Of a stretch of DNA of 10,990 nucleotides, positions 1-6,988 are shown one piece after another; the first letter of the stretch is position 1; every line of letters starts with the position of its first letter. The translations under genes were made by a program, and so were the position numbers. The DNA comes from an uncultured Leptospiraceae bacterium (lineage in GTDB: Bacteria; Spirochaetota; Leptospiria; Leptospirales; Leptospiraceae), in the NCBI GenBank assembly GCA_937924465.1, contig CALDSP010000315.1, forward strand, positions 1 to 10,990. Reading direction: 5' to 3'. Under the pieces are notes generated by a model. It was not told the DNA's origin. It was given only the letters and a program-made list of their open reading frames with translations, and did no database searches.

Positions 1-156
1 AGACTCGGTAATTTGAAGACAGTTTCCATTTTCAACAGTGAGGAGAAAATCGGGGTTTAGTTTTTGGAGTTCTTCTATTCTTTCACGTAACGAATAGGAC
101 TTGGGAAACTGGATTGTATAAGTTTGGAGTTCTTTTTGTTCTAATGCTGTGGACAT
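1..156 (-). CDS. Hypothetical protein, N-terminal 52 residues (runs off left edge)
   Basis: The minus strand reads open from an ATG at 156 to the window edge, giving 52 residues that begin MSTALEQKEL and end NGNCLQITES. There is no signal peptide or membrane segment. Residues 21-35 (YSLRERIEELQKLNP) look like an amphipathic helix between short beta-prone stretches. I do not recognise the family. An in-frame TAA 12 nt before the ATG fixes this as the earliest ATG start. No Shine-Dalgarno precedes it; the upstream DNA is nearly pure T/A. A TTGACA lies 34 nt upstream, so the mRNA may be leaderless. Composition is protein-like and the gene is oriented with etfA, but a 368-bp region containing a hairpin separates them, so it is probably its own transcription unit. 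Confidence 0.6.
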   Translation of the reverse strand, partial: MSTALEQKELQTYTIQFPKSYSLRERIEELQKLNPDFLLTVENGNCLQITES

Positions 157-523
157 GAATAAAAATTAAAAAAAATAAAGAGAATGTCAAATTGTTTTTG
201 GACTGAAAACACTTCGAGCTAGTTTTCTCATGACAACTTCTAAAAAATTCCAATAAAAAAAGTATGCAAATAACCATAATCATAAATTAAAAAAGTCAAG
301 TGACTCACTTATCAAATTAAATCAGATATTTGATTTTTAAAAAATACCCAAAAGATTTCGTTTTTCTATACTCCCTTCTAAGTCTTCATCAAAAAAAATT
401 CTTATTTTATAAAGCAAATTCGCAAGATTCAAGATGCCCAAAAACTAAAAAAATTTTATTCCTTTTTTATAAATCTTACTGGAATTAAAGAACATAGAGT
501 TTCTTTAATGTAGTATGAATTGG
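157..523. other. AT-rich intergenic region with small palindromes
   Basis: I see no gene in this stretch; six-frame reading gives only short, low-complexity peptides. It holds two overlapping perfect inverted repeats at 294-310 (AGTCA-AG-TGACT and AAGTGA-C-TCACTT). Just after them is a 7-bp inverted repeat, ATCAAAT (311-317) with ATTTGAT (328-334), followed by TTTT. The second could act as a weak plus-strand terminator, but no plus-strand gene lies upstream. The first looks like an operator-type site with no known regulator. Confidence 0.4.
163..190 (-). promoter_or_regulatory. Candidate promoter for the left-edge gene
   Basis: On the minus strand a perfect -35 hexamer TTGACA (190-185) is followed after 16 nt by TAATTT (168-163), a poor -10. 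Transcription from here would start at about 156, the A of the ATG, which fits the absence of a ribosome binding site. The -35 is convincing and the -10 is weak. Confidence 0.4.
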
Positions 524-547
524 AGAGCCTGTTTTTTTACAGGCTCT
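524..547 (-). terminator. Hairpin downstream of etfA, likely terminator
   Basis: A perfect 9-bp stem, AGAGCCTGT (524-532) with ACAGGCTCT (539-547), closes a 6-nt loop (A6 on the minus strand). It starts 21 nt beyond the etfA stop codon and is GC-rich compared with its surroundings. No clear U-tract follows in either direction, so termination or 3'-end protection of the etfBA mRNA is inferred from position and stem strength. Confidence 0.5.
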
Positions 548-568
548 TGATAATTTTGTGTATATATT

Positions 569-1528
569 TTATCCTAAGACTTTTTTAAACTCTTTAGTTA
601 AGGCGGGAACTACTTCGAATAAATCAGCTACTACTCCAAAAGTAGCTACTTTGAAAATAGGAGCTTCTGGATCTTTGTTGATAGCTACGATATATTTAGA
701 GGAACCCATTCCTGCCATGTGTTGAATGGAGCCACTAATTCCACAGGCAATGTAACAATTAGGAGAGACAGTTTTCCCTGTTTGCCCTACCTGGTGACTG
801 TGAGAAATCCAACCTGCATCAACTGCAGCGCGTGAGGCGCCAAGTGCTGCTCCAATTACATCGCAAAGCTCTTGGAGAATTGGGAAATTCTCTGGACCAC
901 GCATTCCTCTTCCACCAGAGACAATAATAGAGGCTTCTGTGAGTTGAATTTTACTTCCTCCTGTCATGCTTGTTGAAAGGATCTTGGTTTTTACATCTCC
1001 GAAACCATGTGAAGTGTTTTCCACAGTTCCAGCTGCACCTTTTTCAACAATTTCTTGAGAGTTGGGACGAACTGTAAACACTTGCACATCGGTATTGACT
1101 TTAATATTTGCATAAGCCTTTCCAGAATAAATGGGTTTTTTTGCAATCACTTTTCCCCCATCCATAGAAATGCCTACTATATCAGCGACAATCCCAGCAT
1201 AGAGTTTGACTGCCACCCTTGGAGAATAGTCTTTTCCTTGTCCGGTATGAGGCATAAGAATGACTTTAGACCCTTTTTCTTTTGCAACAGCCGCAATAAT
1301 ATTTGCATATCCTTCAGGATGAAATTCACTTGCCTTTGCTACAATTACTTTATCTGCTCCAACGGAAGCTACGTCGGGAGCGAATTTTTCGGAACCATCT
1401 CCAATCATTAAAACTTCTACTTGACCTCCTAAAGCCTCTGCAATTTTTTTTGCTGCAGAAGTCATTTCTTTAGTAATTTTTTTTAAAACTCCATCTTTGA
1501 TTTCTGCTACTACTAATACATTTCCCAT
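569..1528 (-). CDS. etfA: Electron transfer flavoprotein, alpha subunit
   Basis: This is the alpha subunit of the heterodimeric ETF. It binds FAD and, with EtfB, carries electrons from acyl-CoA and other flavin dehydrogenases to the respiratory chain. At 319 residues it has normal family length. The N-terminal alpha/beta domain begins MGNVLVVAEI. The C-terminal FAD domain carries the family hallmarks SGGRGM (about 204-209), ASRAAVDAGW (231-240), QVGQTGKTVSPNCYIACGIS (246-265), SGSIQHMAGM (265-274) and INKDPEAPIF (283-292). The ATG at 1528 has an AGGAG Shine-Dalgarno (1536-1540) 7 nt upstream, directly after the etfB stop codon. The 12-nt gap shows co-transcription with etfB and probably coupled translation. 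No acyl-CoA dehydrogenase or ETF-quinone oxidoreductase gene is nearby. Identification is secure. Confidence 0.97.
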   Translation of the reverse strand: MGNVLVVAEIKDGVLKKITKEMTSAAKKIAEALGGQVEVLMIGDGSEKFAPDVASVGADKVIVAKASEFHPEGYANIIAAVAKEKGSKVILMPHTGQGKDYSPRVAVKLYAGIVADIVGISMDGGKVIAKKPIYSGKAYANIKVNTDVQVFTVRPNSQEIVEKGAAGTVENTSHGFGDVKTKILSTSMTGGSKIQLTEASIIVSGGRGMRGPENFPILQELCDVIGAALGASRAAVDAGWISHSHQVGQTGKTVSPNCYIACGISGSIQHMAGMGSSKYIVAINKDPEAPIFKVATFGVVADLFEVVPALTKEFKKVLG

Positions 1529-1540
1529 TTTCTTACTCCT

Positions 1541-2302
1541 TTAAATAACCTTTGCTTCTTCTCTTAGTGCTTTTACTAGCTGTTGGGCAAAACCATCTGC
1601 GTCGGAAGCCTCCAGTTTTCTTCCCGGAATTCGAGGAGGAGGAGGATCTAAGGAAACGATTTCAATTTTTGGAGATGGATTTCCAAAATCAGCTGGGGTC
1701 TTCACTTCAATGGGTTTTTTCTTGGCAGTCATAATTCCTTTGAGAGAGGGATAGCGAGGCTCATTTAAACCTTTTTGAGCAGTTAAAACAAAAGGAAGAG
1801 AGGCTTCTACCTCAGCGGTTCCTCCTTCAATTTCTTTGGTTAACCTAGCTGTATTTCCGTTGATCTCTAGCTTAGTTGCCATGGCTACATGTCCCCATCC
1901 CAAAAGTTCGGCAACTTGAACCCCAACTTGAGAACTGTCAGTATCAATTGATTGCTTTCCTGCAATGACTAAGTCGGGACTTAAAGTCTTTATACAGTTA
2001 GCAATCAGTTCAGAAGTATAACTAACATCAAAAGTATTGAAATTGTCTACCTTAATATGAATTGCTTTATCTACTCCCATTGCATAAGCCGTTCGCAAAG
2101 CTTCTTGAGTGCGGTCAGGTCCCACAGTAATGGCTATAACCTCACCACCATTTTTTTCCCTAAGTTTAATTCCTTCTTCAATAGCAAATTCGTCATAGGG
2201 AGAGATGATCCACTTTATACCAGCTTCATTGATGGTTTTGTCTCCGAGTTTAATGCTAGTTTCCGTATCGGGAACCTGTTTTAAAAGCACTACAACTTTC
2301 AT
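1541..2302 (-). CDS. etfB: Electron transfer flavoprotein, beta subunit
   Basis: This is the beta subunit of ETF, which contacts dehydrogenase partners and binds a structural AMP in the family. From the ATG at 2302 it is 253 residues and begins MKVVVLLKQVPDTE, the usual EtfB N-terminus. Other family motifs are SPYDEFAIEEG (34-44), GPDRTQEALRTAYAMGVDKA (61-80), SIDTDSSQVG (118-127) and the signature QKGLNEPRYPSLKGIMTAKK (176-195). An in-frame ATG 21 nt further up (2323) was not chosen. The MKVVVLLK start matches the family, and AGAGG lies 6 nt before the ATG at 2302. etfA follows after 12 nt. The 190-bp upstream region holds two hairpins and no obvious consensus promoter. Confidence 0.96.
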   Translation of the reverse strand: MKVVVLLKQVPDTETSIKLGDKTINEAGIKWIISPYDEFAIEEGIKLREKNGGEVIAITVGPDRTQEALRTAYAMGVDKAIHIKVDNFNTFDVSYTSELIANCIKTLSPDLVIAGKQSIDTDSSQVGVQVAELLGWGHVAMATKLEINGNTARLTKEIEGGTAEVEASLPFVLTAQKGLNEPRYPSLKGIMTAKKKPIEVKTPADFGNPSPKIEIVSLDPPPPRIPGRKLEASDADGFAQQLVKALREEAKVI

Positions 2303-2368
2303 GTTTTGCCTCTTAAAAATCAATTTTTGAGTCTAAAAACAAGAAATTTCAAACGCTATTCAATGAAA

Positions 2369-2400
2369 AGCAATTTTTAGAAAGAATTGGAAAAATTGCT
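2369..2400 (-). other. 10-bp hairpin upstream of etfB
   Basis: A perfect inverted repeat, AGCAATTTTT (2369-2378) with AAAAATTGCT (2391-2400), encloses a 12-nt loop. On the minus strand the 3' arm is followed by TTTC. It lies 67 nt before the etfB ATG. It could be a second terminator for the outer-membrane gene, a leader hairpin of etfBA mRNA, or an operator. The sequence cannot decide between these. Confidence 0.45.
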
Positions 2401-2459
2401 CTTTTTAGTAACAATAACAAATTTTCTTTGTAAAAAAGAATTTGAATAGAGAAGAACAA

Positions 2460-2484
2460 GGCTTGGTTTAAAAACCAGGCCAAG
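2460..2484 (-). terminator. Candidate terminator after the outer-membrane protein gene
   Basis: GGCTTGGTTT (2460-2469) can pair with AAACCAGGCC (2472-2481) across a 2-nt gap with one mismatch; opening a few inner pairs gives a normal loop. CTTGG/CCAAG is an alternative pairing. On the minus strand the hairpin begins 10 nt after the stop codon and is followed by TTGTTCTTCT, a moderate U-rich tail. On the plus strand it is followed by ATTTATTTTTT, but no plus-strand gene needs it. Confidence 0.45.
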
Positions 2485-2493
2485 ATTTATTTT

Positions 2494-3621
2494 TTAAAAT
2501 ATGTATATAAACTCTAAAGTAACTTGAGTTCTTTTATCGGTAGCAGAAGGATAAGGACCAAAAGCAGGTAAACTTCCAGCAATGTAAGGAGTGAGAAAAT
2601 CACCACCAGAAAATAAACTTCCAAAAATTGCAAAAGCACTTGCGGGTTCTTTTACTTTGCTTTCTTTAATTTTGTGAGTTGCATTGTACTGATTAAAACC
2701 TAAACGAATTCCAAAACTATCAGTTACACTATAACGATAGCTCAAGTGAAGAGAATTTCCAGTAAGTTCAGTTTTTTGATCTCCTTTAATTTCTCGAGTA
2801 GCAGGAAAAATGAGAGTTCCTAAATTGAGATAAGAAGTTGCTTTGTTGCTAAATCCACCATTGAGTTCTACTAAGCTATCATAAATTCTATAAGAAAAAT
2901 TGAGTTTATGTTGCCTAAGAAATTCTAAAGAATAGTTAATTCCCAAAACTAAATTAAAAAATCCTTCTGTGTGTTTGATTTCTTGTTGGTAAAGAGATGC
3001 CCCAGTTAAATTCGTAAATTGAGGAGTACTGGAAGTAGAACCCGGAAGTCTAGAGCGAGTCATTGTATATCCACTACTAAGTGATACATCTCCACTTTGG
3101 ATAGCTTGATTGCCATAAATTTCTCCTCCAACAACGAAGCCTATTTTTCGTAAGTATTCATTTGGTTGATTGCTCAAAAAATGAAGTATTCCAGTGTAGC
3201 TAATTCTACCAGTAGCTAGATCAGATTTATTTATCAAATCAATGCTTTGAACATCGCTTGTAATTTGCGAACTTAAGAAAAAAGTTGTACTATTAGAAGT
3301 AGTGAAAACCTTCTGTTCTCCAGCCTCTAATTTTCCGCCTTCCATTTCAAAAATTCCTTTGTAAAATGGAGAATGTTCTTTACTCCAACCCCAAGCAAAA
3401 AGTATACCCGAAAATTCATTTGTTAGAGGAATAGAATACGTAAGCGCACCTTGAGCAAGACGATTTGCCAGTAAACCATTTGGAGTAGAAAAAGCATTCT
3501 TTGTAGTAGCAGAATCTACAGTGGTTTTTCTAAAACTAAAGTAAAGTTCGCTTTCTATTTTTTGGGTTGCTTGCGAAAAAAGAGCAAAGGGAGCTAACAA
3601 TAAAAATATGTAGTGAAACAT
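2494..3621 (-). CDS. Putative outer-membrane beta-barrel protein
   Basis: This 375-residue exported protein belongs to no family I recognise. It starts MFHYIFLLLAPFALFSQA, a short signal peptide with probable type I cleavage near residues 18-19 and no lipobox Cys. The mature part has many alternating polar and aromatic/aliphatic strands, for example LHLSYRYSV, IRLGFNQYNAT and QVTLEFIYIF. It lacks long hydrophobic helices and ends in phenylalanine. Alternating strands and a C-terminal Phe are typical of barrels inserted by BamA. There is no TonB box, plug or OmpA-type domain. The ATG at 3621 has a near-perfect Shine-Dalgarno (AAGGAGG, 4-5 nt spacing), which suggests strong translation. It lies 60 nt downstream of glmS on the same strand with no GC-rich terminator between. 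Transport or surface function is inference only. Confidence 0.72.
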   Translation of the reverse strand: MFHYIFLLLAPFALFSQATQKIESELYFSFRKTTVDSATTKNAFSTPNGLLANRLAQGALTYSIPLTNEFSGILFAWGWSKEHSPFYKGIFEMEGGKLEAGEQKVFTTSNSTTFFLSSQITSDVQSIDLINKSDLATGRISYTGILHFLSNQPNEYLRKIGFVVGGEIYGNQAIQSGDVSLSSGYTMTRSRLPGSTSSTPQFTNLTGASLYQQEIKHTEGFFNLVLGINYSLEFLRQHKLNFSYRIYDSLVELNGGFSNKATSYLNLGTLIFPATREIKGDQKTELTGNSLHLSYRYSVTDSFGIRLGFNQYNATHKIKESKVKEPASAFAIFGSLFSGGDFLTPYIAGSLPAFGPYPSATDKRTQVTLEFIYIF

Positions 3622-3672
3622 TTTTACCTCCTTGAAAAATCTTTCTTTATCTTTTTTTTAAAAAAAATTCTT

Positions 3673-3678
3673 TGTCAA
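3673..3678 (-). promoter_or_regulatory. Candidate -35 box for the outer-membrane gene
   Basis: A perfect TTGACA on the minus strand lies 3 nt after the glmS stop codon. Behind it comes a palindromic T8A8 tract (3652-3667) and then GATAAA (3651-3646), 21 nt from the -35, which is too far for a standard sigma-70 spacer. It may be a real promoter with a poor -10, so the outer-membrane gene might be transcribed both from here and by readthrough from glmS. Confidence 0.3.
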
Positions 3679-3681
3679 TTT

Positions 3682-5502
3682 TTATTCTACTGTAACACTT
3701 TTAGCTAAATTTCTTGGTTGATCCACTTCACAACCTCTTTCTACTGCTACATAATAAGCAAATAATTGTAAAGGAATGACATTTAAAATAGGAGAGACTA
3801 TATCCAAAACTTTTGGTACGTAGAATACATCTTCACAAAGCTCTTGAATAGAATGATTTCCTTCTGTGGCAATCGCAATTACTCTTCCTTTTCGAGCTTT
3901 GACTTCTTGTATATTGCTTATGACTTTTTCTAAAATATTGGAATCTGTAGCAATTACAATAACAGGCATATTTTCATCAATTAGAGCAATAGGACCATGT
4001 TTCATTTCCGCAGCGGGATAGCCTTCAGCATGGATATAAGAAATTTCTTTTAACTTTAAAGCTCCTTCTAAAGCAACAGGATAATTTATATGTCTTCCTA
4101 GAAATAACATGTTTGAACTTTTAGCATGTTTCTTTGCAAGTTGTTTTAATTTATTAGAATTTTCTAATATTTGTTTAATTGAATGAGGCAAATTTACTAA
4201 ATTTCTTAAAATTTCTAATCCTCTTTGGTGAGACATTCTTCTGCGCCTTGCAAAAGAAAGAGCTATCAAAAGTAAAATAGTAATTTGGGATGTAAATGCT
4301 TTAGTAGAAGCAACTCCAATTTCAGGTCCTGCGTGAGTATAAACACCTCCATCTGTCTCACGTGCAATAGTGGAGCCAACAACATTTGTAATTCCATAAA
4401 CTTTACTACCTTTTCTTTTTGCCTCTCTAAGAGCGGCTAGAGTATCGGCAGTTTCTCCAGACTGACTTATGACGAAAACCACAGTTCCTTTTTTTATAAT
4501 AGGGCTCCTATAGCGAAATTCTGAGGCGTATTCTACTTCAGTTGGAATTTCTGCTAACTCTTCAAGTAAATACTCTCCAACTAAAGCAGAATAATAACTT
4601 GTTCCGCAAGCTGTGATGATAACTCTTTCGGTAGTTAGGAATACTTCTTCTGGGATTCCACCTAGTTTAGCAGTTGCCTCATCCCAATTTAATCTTCCTC
4701 TAAAAGCATTTTGGACTGTATCTACTTGCTCGTGAATTTCTTTCAACATGTAATGATCAAAACCACCCTTGGTAATGTCATCAATGTCCCAATCAATTTC
4801 TTGAATGTCTTTTTCTACTGTGTAAGCACTTAAGGACGTTGTGCGATATTCATTTTGAGTTACTGCTACAATTTCATTATCATCTAAATAAATTACACTT
4901 TTTGTATAGGTGACAATTGCAGAGACATCACTTGCTACAAACATTTCTTTTTCTCCGATTCCTACTACAATAGGGGAACCATGGCGAGCTCCTATAATCA
5001 TGTTAGGATTGTCTTTTGCCATAACTAAAATTCCATAAGTTCCATTGATATCCTTTAATGCACGTCTTACCGCTTCTTCTAAATCGTTTTGATAGTAGTA
5101 AGAAATAAGATTCGCTAAAACTTCACTATCTGTATCACTTATAGATTGAAAACCTTTACTTTGTAGATTTTTTTTTAAAATTCTATAATTTTCAATAATT
5201 CCATTATGTACCAAAGCAATTCTTTTATCAAAAGATAAATGAGGATGCGCATTGATCTTGGATGGTTCTCCATGTGTCGCCCAACGTGTATGAGCAATGC
5301 CTATAGAAGAGTGAATTTTTTTCTTAGAAAGAAGTTTTTCAACTTCTACAATTTTCCCTTTCTCTTTAAAAACTCGAAAATCTCCATTTTCTAAAAGAGC
5401 AACCCCTGCCGAATCATAACCTCTATACTCTAATCTCTTTAAACCATCTAATAAAATGGATGTAGCATTTTTATGGCCAATATAACCAACTATTCCACAC
5501 AT
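3682..5502 (-). CDS. glmS: Glutamine--fructose-6-phosphate aminotransferase (isomerizing)
   Basis: This cytoplasmic enzyme converts fructose 6-phosphate and glutamine to glucosamine 6-phosphate, the first committed step to UDP-GlcNAc for peptidoglycan and lipid A. At 606 residues it is full length. The class II glutaminase domain starts MCGIVGYIGH with catalytic Cys2 and has HTRWATHGEP (71-80), HNGIIENY (99-106) and SDTDSE (122-127). Two SIS sugar-isomerase domains follow: TACGTSYYSA (298-307), SQSGETADT (346-354), ASTKAFTSQ (398-406) and EGYPAAEMKHGPIAL (493-507). The C-terminal tail DQPRNLAKSVTVE (594-606) is the hallmark of the family. The ATG at 5502 has only a weak AAGG about 8 nt upstream. 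The 5' leader is too short to hold a glmS ribozyme, and none is seen. All catalytic motifs are intact. Confidence 0.98.
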   Translation of the reverse strand: MCGIVGYIGHKNATSILLDGLKRLEYRGYDSAGVALLENGDFRVFKEKGKIVEVEKLLSKKKIHSSIGIAHTRWATHGEPSKINAHPHLSFDKRIALVHNGIIENYRILKKNLQSKGFQSISDTDSEVLANLISYYYQNDLEEAVRRALKDINGTYGILVMAKDNPNMIIGARHGSPIVVGIGEKEMFVASDVSAIVTYTKSVIYLDDNEIVAVTQNEYRTTSLSAYTVEKDIQEIDWDIDDITKGGFDHYMLKEIHEQVDTVQNAFRGRLNWDEATAKLGGIPEEVFLTTERVIITACGTSYYSALVGEYLLEELAEIPTEVEYASEFRYRSPIIKKGTVVFVISQSGETADTLAALREAKRKGSKVYGITNVVGSTIARETDGGVYTHAGPEIGVASTKAFTSQITILLLIALSFARRRRMSHQRGLEILRNLVNLPHSIKQILENSNKLKQLAKKHAKSSNMLFLGRHINYPVALEGALKLKEISYIHAEGYPAAEMKHGPIALIDENMPVIVIATDSNILEKVISNIQEVKARKGRVIAIATEGNHSIQELCEDVFYVPKVLDIVSPILNVIPLQLFAYYVAVERGCEVDQPRNLAKSVTVE

Positions 5503-5567
5503 AAATTTACCTTTATAAAAAGCTAATCTTTGAAAAGTAAGAATTTTGTAAATAAATAACTGTAGGT

Positions 5568-5596
5568 TTTATAATTTGAAATGAGCATGAATACAA
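5568..5596 (-). promoter_or_regulatory. glmS: Candidate glmS promoter
   Basis: On the minus strand TTGTAT (5596-5591) and TATAAA (5573-5568) are separated by 17 nt, which predicts a start near 5561 and a leader of about 58 nt. The -10 matches consensus at 5 of 6 positions and the -35 at 3 of 6. It sits back to back with the plus-strand promoter of the 5646 gene. Confidence 0.4.
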
Positions 5597-5606
5597 ATAT
5601 GAAAAA

Positions 5607-5639
5607 TTATTGACTAAGAATTTTATTGTATAATAAAAT
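5607..5639 (+). promoter_or_regulatory. Candidate promoter placing transcription start at or near the 5646 ATG
   Basis: Two overlapping readings exist. TTGACT (5610-5615) with TAAAAT (5634-5639) has an 18-nt spacer and would start at about 5646. TTATTG (5607-5612) with the perfect TATAAT (5629-5634) has a 16-nt spacer and would start near 5641. Either leaves a leader of 0-5 nt, so the mRNA is predicted to be leaderless or nearly so. Confidence 0.5.
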
Positions 5640-5645
5640 AGTGAT

Positions 5646-6110
5646 ATGAAGATAATTATAATCTGTTTTTCCCTAGTTTTTATTTTCTCTTGTCAATCTA
5701 AAAAGCAAGTTCCGGCAATATTGCAAAACTATAACTCTTTCGAAGAATTTCTTTATAAAGAAAGTTTTGGTTCTAATTCTGAGGAGCATGAACTAGCAAT
5801 AAAATTTAAACCAGATAAAAATTTTGAAATTTTCTATGGTTCCGAAGGTTGGTATTGGAATGCTTTAGGAAAATTTAGTGTATTAGAAACAGAAGTAGAG
5901 CTTAGTCCCATAGAGTGTAAAATTTGGACGGAGGAAGGCAAAGACTGTGCAAAAATGTTTAAAAAAGCAAAATGTATTTTAAAAGAAATAAATCAAGTGG
6001 ATATTTCCTCTAAGTATGAATTGTTTTGTGAATTAGATCAAAAATTTTTTCTTTATAACTCTTTTGATGAAGACAACAAGATTAGTTTTTATTTGAAAAA
6101 TTCAAAATAA
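5646..6110 (+). CDS. Putative small lipoprotein, Cys-rich
   Basis: This 154-residue protein is of no family I recognise. The N-terminus MKIIIICFSLVFIFSC is a lipoprotein signal peptide with Cys16 as the probable lipidated residue. The lipobox I-F-S-C is loose by E. coli rules but acceptable by spirochaete standards. The mature protein is acidic to neutral and has four further Cys (91, 101, 110, 128), enough for two disulfides in the periplasm or at the surface. The middle contains aromatic YGSEGWYWNALGKF (64-77). No Shine-Dalgarno precedes the ATG; a -10 box ends 6-12 nt before it, so translation is probably leaderless. The next plus-strand gene, also exported with four Cys, starts 85 nt downstream and may share its transcript. 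The gene is divergent from glmS. Confidence 0.7.
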   Translation: MKIIIICFSLVFIFSCQSKKQVPAILQNYNSFEEFLYKESFGSNSEEHELAIKFKPDKNFEIFYGSEGWYWNALGKFSVLETEVELSPIECKIWTEEGKDCAKMFKKAKCILKEINQVDISSKYELFCELDQKFFLYNSFDEDNKISFYLKNSK

Positions 6111-6195
6111 AAATACACAAAATACAAAGAAAAATTACTGGAATTTTAGTAAACCTGGAGTAAGAGCTTTGTTTTGAATTCTTTTCAAAAGATGT

Positions 6196-6939
6196 ATGAA
6201 TTTTTTTAATTTTAAATATTTTATTGTATTGGGTTTACTTGGATCTAAAATTTTTTCAAATGAAATTATAATTCTATCTAACATACAAGAAAATAACGGA
6301 ACTGTAGGAAATCCGAGTGAATATTGCATTCTTGAAACAGGTAAAAAATACAGAGGCTTTCATTATAGAATTTTTGGAAAAAATCTTTTCTTAGAAAATT
6401 CAGTCCAGTTAAAAGCTAATAAAATTTATCTCATAAAAGGATATTGGAAAAAAGATCTCACGAAACAACTGAAAGAAATAGGAACTTGTAATCCAAAAGA
6501 AGTTGAAAACTTGCAAATTCGTTCTGATTGGTTGCCAGAGGAGAATTATTTTCAAAAAAAGATTTTATCATGGAAGTCGGGTCAAACAACTTGGGAGAGG
6601 TTAAAAGAGTTAGAATATTTTCATGCAAAGCACATAGAAGAGTACAATTCTTTTGAGTGTCATTTAAAAAATGAGAAAGCAATCTTTAGTTTAGAATTAG
6701 ATAAAAGTTTCAAAAACTTAAAAATAAAAGTGATTTCTCATTATGAATCTACTCGTGGTAAACCAAAACCAAAATACTTTTCTAAAAAAGTTAGACTTCA
6801 AAGAAAAAACGAACTAGAATTTCCATTAAAATTCATAGATAAAGGAAGATACAATTTGCAAGAAATTTCTTTACAAGCTACAATTAGAAATGGAATTATA
6901 TATATCCATTATCCCGTACGTTTATGTACAAAAAATTAA
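6196..6939 (+). CDS. Putative secreted protein of unknown function
   Basis: The protein has 247 residues and I do not recognise it. Residues 1-21 (MNFFNFKYFIVLGLLGSKIFS) form a signal peptide with likely cleavage after IFS; there is no lipobox Cys. The mature part is Lys-rich and basic, has four Cys (44, 98, 155, 244) and is otherwise a mixture of short beta-prone and charged segments. An in-frame TGA at 6175-6177 limits the start to this ATG or later. Only a weak AAAGA precedes it, and no clear promoter is seen in the 85-nt gap after the 5646 lipoprotein. The two may be co-transcribed and share an export destination. The gene converges on the SH3 lipoprotein gene with a 49-nt gap. Confidence 0.65.
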   Translation: MNFFNFKYFIVLGLLGSKIFSNEIIILSNIQENNGTVGNPSEYCILETGKKYRGFHYRIFGKNLFLENSVQLKANKIYLIKGYWKKDLTKQLKEIGTCNPKEVENLQIRSDWLPEENYFQKKILSWKSGQTTWERLKELEYFHAKHIEEYNSFECHLKNEKAIFSLELDKSFKNLKIKVISHYESTRGKPKPKYFSKKVRLQRKNELEFPLKFIDKGRYNLQEISLQATIRNGIIYIHYPVRLCTKN

Positions 6940-6961
6940 AGTTTTTTGCATGATAACTTAA
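6930..6961 (-). terminator. Weak candidate terminator for the SH3 lipoprotein gene
   Basis: On the minus strand TTAAGTT (6961-6955) can pair with AACTTTAA (6943-6936), with one bulged base and an 11-nt loop, and is followed by six T (6935-6930). It overlaps the last codons of the convergent gene. The stem is AT-rich and weak; position and U-tract are the only support. Confidence 0.3.
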
Positions 6962-6988
6962 GTTTTAAAAGTAGATTTCAAGTCAGTT

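Noticed and set aside
83..283. 66-codon minus-strand open frame over the left gap
   Set aside because: It overlaps the left-edge gene in another frame, and its hydrophobic/Phe-rich peptide is what AT-rich non-coding DNA gives. No Shine-Dalgarno is present.
1055..1411. 118-codon plus-strand open frame opposite etfA
   Set aside because: It is antisense to a certain etfA coding region, has Cys/His/Asn-rich unlikely composition and no ribosome binding site; it is a mirror of etfA codon structure.
1552..2284. Plus-strand open frames of 60 and 75 codons opposite etfB
   Set aside because: Antisense shadows of a strongly conserved gene, without start signals.
2303..2323. Upstream ATG adding seven residues to EtfB
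   Set aside because: The family start MKVVVLLKQVPDTE and an AGAGG at correct spacing both point to the ATG at 2302.
3652..3667. T8A8 palindrome as a terminator of glmS
   Set aside because: A T8A8 run gives only a very weak A-U hairpin with no separate U-tract. It more likely affects DNA bending or promoter activity, or is chance in AT-rich DNA.
5503..5645. glmS ribozyme or other riboswitch upstream of glmS
   Set aside because: The 143-bp gap is shared with a divergent promoter, is AT-rich, and the predicted leader of about 58 nt shows no conserved ribozyme core or GC-rich helices.
6135..6682. Minus-strand open frames of 64 and 74 codons opposite the secreted protein gene
   Set aside because: Both are antisense to a gene with a proper signal peptide and full-length frame, and neither has start signals or a recognisable domain.
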